Assembly (NCBI GenBank): GCA_014706295.1
Contig: JACSVZ010000012.1
Span: forward strand, 15,769,255-15,833,254
Length of the DNA stretch: 64,000 bases
Direction: 5' to 3'
Source: Lycocorax pyrrhopterus obiensis
Taxonomy: Eukaryota; Chordata; Aves; Passeriformes; Paradisaeidae
The position numbers were made by a program, and so were the translations under genes. Shown here one piece after another: positions 58,851 to 64,000 of this stretch. The notes under the pieces were generated by a model, which searched no databases, was not told the origin of the DNA, and was given only the letters and a program-made list of their open reading frames with translations. Numbering within the stretch: the first letter of the stretch is position 1; each line of letters starts with the position of its first letter.

Positions 58851-60950
58851 GAGACAAAACCGTCGGGATCAGAGCCGCGGGCAGGGAGGGCTGCATGTGA
58901 CACGGCACACGCGGGAGTGCCCCGGGCACTCGGCACAAGCTCGGCTTTGCTCCCGTGCCCCGCTCGTGGCTCTGGGCTCCGCTCACGGGCTGTGCTGTGC
59001 GTGGACAGGCTCCCCCTGCCCCGCGGCCGGAGCGTGGCTGCTCTCTGCAGCTCTTGGCACGGCCGCGGGCGTGCACGAGCGCGGGGGGCTGTTTTGGGGA
59101 GCTGGTTTTGGGGGGCCCATCTGAGTGCGGGGCCAGCCGGAGCAGGGCAGCAGCCCAGCTCTGCCGCTGCCTCCGCGGCCGGGCACGGGAGCTGCCAGAG
59201 AGGGATCCCCGTGCCCAGGTCTCACACTTATTTTTAGGGTAATGAGTTCAAAGCTAAATTCAAAGAATGGGAGCATGGACTTCTTTTCAAAAAAAAAAAA
59301 AAAAAGAAAAGAGGTAAAAGTGTATTTGCTCCTTTTGGATGAACCTCCAGCTCCTTCTCCACAACAGCATTGCTGTCAGACTCCCACAGCCGGGGGATGC
59401 TGCTGCGAGCTCACAGCACGAGCACCCCACCCCTGGGCATCCCAGGCACACGGACCCCGGGACACCACCGGGCTGGGTCACCTGCAAGGGCACGGAAAGA
59501 GCGCGAGTTCCTCCTCCAAGAACAGCAAACCCCCAAGAGCCGCCGCCCGCTCGAGGCTGAGCCCCTCCATTCCCTTCTTCCCCCCTGCCGCTACCAAGAT
59601 CCGCTGCACCCCCGGCAGGCTCAGCTCCCGACCTGCCCTTGTCGCCGTCGCTGTCCCCGGGGGCTCCCTGCCGGGCCGGCCCTGCTCACGCATCGCTCTT
59701 TGCTGCGTCCCGCACCCCCACACCCATCCTGCCACGCAGCTCCCCGGCTGCTCCCCGCACCCAGCCAATTTCCTTCTAAACTCCTTCTGTCCTGCGCCAC
59801 ACGGCTCCTCGCCACAGGGAAAAACCGCAAGAGGACAGAAGTGACGCTGGACCCTTCCAACACCCAGCAGGGGTTGCCGGGCTGCCTCGGTTTCCCCGGC
59901 ACAGAGCAGCGCCGTGGGCTCGCTGCGGCTCCCCGGCGGCGCACGGCAGGGACAGGCAGACGGTCCCTGTCTGGTGACTTGCTCCTTGGCCACTCTCCGG
60001 CCTCCTTGGCCACTCTCCGGGCTCCTTCCATGCTGGTCCCAGGCAGGCGGGCAGGAGGGAGCCTCTCGCGTGGCTGGGCTGCCCCTACCCCATGCCAGGA
60101 GCGGGGATGGCCGGACGCTGGCGCGGGCGGGGTGGACAATGACGGCAAGCTGACCTCGGGCAGGGTCCGGACCTCCTCGGATGCGACAAAGCCGGTGCTG
60201 TCACCCCTCTGCTCGCGGAGGGGGGTGTATGAGCAGGGGGCTCCGGGCGGAGCTGAGCCTGTGCCCCCAGCCCGGGTCATAGGGCTCCCTGCTCTAGGGC
60301 CACGGGCTCCTGGCGCTGCCGCTTGCGCTGCCGCTCCCGCTTGGCCCGCCAGCACACATAGGCAGCCACCAGCAGGCCCACCCCGAAGATCAAGGTGGCC
60401 ACCGAGACCACCTTAGCGATGTCCATTTGGGGGCCATTGATGGTGAAGGTGATGCACGTCGCTGCGACGCCGATGACCACGGAGACGATGCCGAAGGGGA
60501 AGATGCAGCGGTACCAGGATTTCTCGGTCCCGCCCGTGGCCAGGGCCAGTTTGTTGAGTGTAGCCGTGGAATCGGTGGCTGTGGCCAGCGGCAGCCCTGG
60601 TTTTCCTCCCTGCAGGCAAGTGAGAGAGTTGGACTTGCAGCCCATCATGTTGGCAAGAAAACCCAGGAAGGAGCAGCACAAGGCGCGCGTTGGATGGACG
60701 AGAGTCGCTGTGCCGGTGATGGAGGGAAGATTCCGGATCCTACATGGTCACTTTGTCCGGCGGCTCAAGGCGCAGACGGGCCAGGATCTTGTCTGCCGCT
60801 GCTCTCACTCGCAGCTTTGGCTCCCGGCTCCTTTGCTGCCAGACTGAGCGAGGGCTGGAGGAGGATTGGAGCGAGGATTGGCGGTGGCAGCGGTGATCTC
60901 ATGACGGTGGGAGGACCGGCTCGGCCTCGCCGCCTGTTAACTGTTTCGGG
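58851..60950. promoter_or_regulatory. CpG-rich block containing the TMEM100-like gene
   Basis: CpG density rises sharply from about 58,860 to about 60,950, with a weaker patch around 59,250-59,350. The block includes an A17 run at 59,289-59,305 and a 20-bp tandem repeat (CTCCTTGGCCACTCTCCGG) at 59,981-60,020. Being minus-strand, the gene's promoter should lie at 60,650-60,950, where CpG-rich sequence continues. The DNA left of 60,277 would be 3' UTR or flank. The long plus frames here (348 and 239 codons) reflect GC content. Confidence 0.5.
60277..60648 (-). CDS. TMEM100-family small two-pass membrane protein
   Basis: A 123-codon minus-strand frame, uninterrupted from tandem ATGs at 60,646-60,648 and 60,643-60,645 (AACATGATGG context). 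An in-frame stop lies upstream at 60,748-60,750 with no ATG between, so one coding exon is sufficient, as in known TMEM100. The core ATGGTEKSWYRCIFPFGIV (residues 38-56) matches the conserved TMEM100 core as I know it. It is followed by hydrophobic segments at about 49-70 and 78-100, and a basic tail (WRAKRERQRKRQRQE). Known TMEM100 (134 residues in mammals) acts in endothelial BMP9/ALK1 signalling and modulates TRPA1-TRPV1. The N-terminus here is unlike it, so this is probably a paralogue with unknown role. From the second ATG the protein begins MGCKS, resembling a myristoylation-palmitoylation signal. Confidence 0.8.
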   Translation of the reverse strand: MMGCKSNSLTCLQGGKPGLPLATATDSTATLNKLALATGGTEKSWYRCIFPFGIVSVVIGVAATCITFTINGPQMDIAKVVSVATLIFGVGLLVAAYVCWRAKRERQRKRQRQEPVALEQGAL

Positions 60951-63900
60951 CTGTGAGCAGGCAGCTGCCTGCAGCCCAGCTGGGATCGCTCTTGGGATGT
61001 GTTTTTCCAACTTGCATCTGTTTTCGCCAGCCCGGACCCTGGCCAGGCAGCGCTGGGGCAGGGACTGTCCCGACTGCCCACTGCCCCCAGGGCCACATTG
61101 CTGCAGCCCCACGGGCAGGGAAATCCCAAGGGAACGGGCAGCGGGACTTCCAGCCGCTCCCCTGAGCCCTTTTGCCTCCTCCGTGGGCAGTGCCAACACC
61201 ATCCCCTCCTTCCAAGTTGCTTTTTCTCCCGGTACCACCCTCTCCAGCTTTGCCCCCTGGCACAGGGCTTGGGGTGGCCTCAGTGGGAACCCATGGACTG
61301 GTGATGCTGGTGGAACACTGCTGTGGGTGACACTGGGGGGAACAGAGGGTGACCAGTCAGGGGACCTGGAAGGAAAGGGCCTGGAGCTGAGGTGCAGGAG
61401 GATTTAGGATTTGAGATGATTACTGTCCAGGCAGGGCAGCAGCAGGGTAAAACCCAGGGGGGCAGGACGCTGAAAGGCAGCTGGGAGCAGGAGATGATCA
61501 GCAGAGCCACAGGAAGCTCTCCCGGGAAGGAGGGCTGGGCTGTGGGAACTGGCACCGTACCCAGCAGGGCCCCCAGGCACTGCTTCCGTTCCCTGCAGTG
61601 CCCAAATCCTGACTTTCAAGATTAGCCATTTTTAAACAGCAATGTTGAGCACAGGTAGGTGGTGTTGGCTCTGCACTGCTCCAGTACAGAACCACACATG
61701 TGCAGCATGTGGCAGAGCCCAGTGATGCCACCCAGGGCTCCTGGGCAGGGAGGAGGGAGACACAAACAGCCTGGAGAAGGTTAAGTACAAAATCCTCCTG
61801 CCCAGCTCTGAACATCAGCAGAGACTTGTGAGGGCAAAAGCTTTTCGTGCCACCTTTACCATGAGTGGATCAGAGAGGCACCGAGACTGGAGATGGCACA
61901 AACAGTTCCCATCTCCTCTGGCTTTTCCTGCACTGTTTTATTTTTTTAATTGGTTTTCCTGAAGGACAGAGGAAAGGAATGAGCTGTTGCAGCAAACCTG
62001 AAGACCTGGAGCCTTTCCCAGGTCAGAGCTTCCCCCAAGCTGATGGGGCCCAGCTGTGTTTCTGCATCAACTGAGAAGAAGCCAGAAACAAGGGAGAAAA
62101 TCCACACTGCAGGAGAAGCAGAGCTGGGCCGTGAGAGGGAGGCTGAGTCTCAGGGGAAGCTGAGATGGAGAATCAGAAGAGCTGATGGGACTGACTCAGG
62201 AAAGGGGAGGTTTGGGCATCAGTCTGCACAGATGTATTATCCTCCCTTTTTTTGTGGGCACTGCTCTTGCCTACAGCATCCCCAGGGAAGCCGTGCCACT
62301 CTGGGGAAGAATAAAGCTGGTTTGGATCAGACTTTGCCCCTCTTCAGGTTTGGCCTAGAAAGCTGTGTGCAACCTGTGAGCCCCAAAACAGAGGAGGCTG
62401 GGTCTGCAAGAGTCCTGGCATTTCTTCTTGCTCCCAGTTTCTTAAATAACATTCAGAAATAACAGAAGTGGAAGCTGATCAGGTATCAGCTGAATTCCCA
62501 AAATTCCCGTGGTGCGGCCAGAGGCAGGCAGCTGCAGACACCAGGGACCTGGGCACAGGGGCTCTGGCTCTGCGCAGAAATAGCAGTGGGAAAATAACTC
62601 CAGCTAAGGCAGACATGCAGCACACACTGCTCTGCAAACCGAGTTTTGTTGTTTACTCTCCTGATTGCTCATTAGAGGGGAAGAAGAGCAGCAGAACTCC
62701 ATGAGTCAACGCCCTTTGAGCGAGGGCAGAAGGCTGATACCGCCCAGCACAAGCTCCAGTTTCAGCTTCGCAAAGCTTTGTCAAACTTGAAAATGTTCAG
62801 GCTTAAATTTACCCTGAGCTGAACCCTTGAAGAAAATATCAGCTAAAATAGTTCAGCTGCTGCTGACAGTGGGGTCCGGAAGAAAATACTCCAAGAATGA
62901 GCCTGGCGATGGGCCACTTCTCAAACTTCTCAGGAAACTGATGATGTGGTGCTACCCCTAAACACAGCTCCAGCCCCCCATGCTGGTCGCACCCCCGTGT
63001 GGCATCCCCACACCTCCAGCCTCCACCCAGAGGGCTGAAAAGGCCTCTTGGCTTCCACCAAAACCCAGCAGTGTTCGTGGATTAACAGCTGTACCCATTT
63101 TTAAGTGGTGCTGAAGAGCAGTGACTGGCTTTGAAAAAGCAGGAGGTGAGAAAAACAAGTCCCAGCTGGTTAGAAAAATGCCCATTTTCATGTCTGAGTT
63201 GTGATGCATGAGGGCTTTGAGTATTTGACTCAGCAACACCGATGTGATTCTGCTGTAGCAGCCCTGTGTCTCCTGGGACCACCCCTCACACCTGCTACTG
63301 CTTGAAGTTACACAGGAGTAGAGCACAGGTGCACACCCCCCTGCAGGAAATGGGCTTGTGTCAAACTGCTCCCTACTCCCACCGAGACAGAGCTCACCAG
63401 AGAGTGTTTCCAAAGCAGCAGAGGCAGCAGTGTCCAACCAAGGACCTCTATGACTCCACAGATGCTTTAAAAGGAATTATCTGCAGAGACCCCAGTGCAC
63501 GTCACAGAGCCATGCTGGCTTTGCTCCTGGTTTGAAAGAAAAAGCAGGACCAGGACAACCCTGCACAGGGCTTGGGCTGGGACAGGGTCACCACCAGGAA
63601 ATTTCTCACACTCGTGTGGAAGGCAGCTGGATGAATTTTCCCTCCTTCATTCACAGGCCAAATTCAGGCAACTTTCTCCGATTTTGTGGTTGTTTTCTAT
63701 GAACTCACAAACATACTAAGGGAGAAGTTTCAGGATGGGCTGCATGGTGTGAGTCCATATTTTTGGGCACTGAATCTTCCACCCTTGCTGGGGCTGACAG
63801 GCTCCTCTGCCTGGGTTCTCCACTTTTTCCCTCCACACTCCTTCTGTAACCAACCTAAGGGTGTAATTTTCACAGCAGAAATAGAGACTTGTGAATCCTC

Positions 63901-64000
63901 CTCCCTCTTCCCACAGGAGATGAAAGTGCAGCTGGGACTGGATGAGTCACCTTGCAGGAGCAGAGAGGGATGACACCCCCTCCACACCCATACACCCACA
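60951..64000. other. No gene supported
   Basis: Unique DNA with gradually falling GC. Frames at 61.0-62.7 kb and 63.0-63.9 kb lack splice context or recognisable motifs. No CR1 copy was recognised here, unlike the 40-55 kb region. Confidence 0.5.

Noticed and set aside
59370..60416. Plus-strand frame of 348 codons over the CpG-rich block
   Set aside because: It overlaps the TMEM100-like gene on the opposite strand and has the Arg/Pro/Ala bias expected of GC-rich DNA. It has no recognisable domain.
60277..60681. A longer TMEM100-like frame starting at 60,681
   Set aside because: That start codon is TTG. The first in-frame ATG is at 60,646-60,648.

Overview
This window is vertebrate genomic DNA, almost certainly from a bird and most likely a passerine. 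The main evidence is about eighteen fragments of the avian LINE family CR1, nearly all 3' ends with the usual terminal ATTCTGTGATTCT-like motif. There are also avian-type endogenous retrovirus LTR pieces, GT-AG introns, polyadenylation signals and CpG-rich promoter-like DNA. There is no bacterial-style gene organisation, and almost all open frames in the window are chance frames.

Layout. 1-310 is a CpG-rich block cut by the window edge. 310-13.7 kb is mostly intergenic or intronic, with CR1 copies at 0.66-1.5, 3.2 and 7.3-7.6 kb. At 13.77-14.56 kb the minus strand carries what looks like the last two coding exons and the poly(A) signal of an unidentified gene. 16,137-33,735 is the centrepiece: a tandem array of 4,135-bp units (four full units plus 1,064 bp of a fifth) that appear almost identical. 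Each unit carries a compact two-exon gene for a small protein I do not recognise (161 residues): a signal-like N-terminus, a hydrophobic segment, a Cys/Leu stretch and a very basic tail. Unit 3 has a frameshift. The fifth copy switches, inside exon 2, to an older diverged paralogue with a different C-terminus, a solo-LTR-like insertion and a decayed poly(A) signal. 34.8-60 kb is repeat-rich with no confident gene. At 60,277-60,648, on the minus strand in a CpG-rich block, is a 123-codon single-exon gene of the TMEM100 family. 60.9-64 kb shows nothing further.

Reading of the whole. The array looks like a recent amplification, or a strongly homogenised cluster, of a gene family that already had diverged paralogues. 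Both ends of the near-identical block lie in sequence shared by the old paralogues: a CR1 on the left and exon 2 on the right. This is what unequal crossing-over leaves behind. An assembly artefact must be excluded first, because nearly all differences between units are single-base length changes and all of those fall in one unit. All similarity statements come from reading by eye; no database search was possible.
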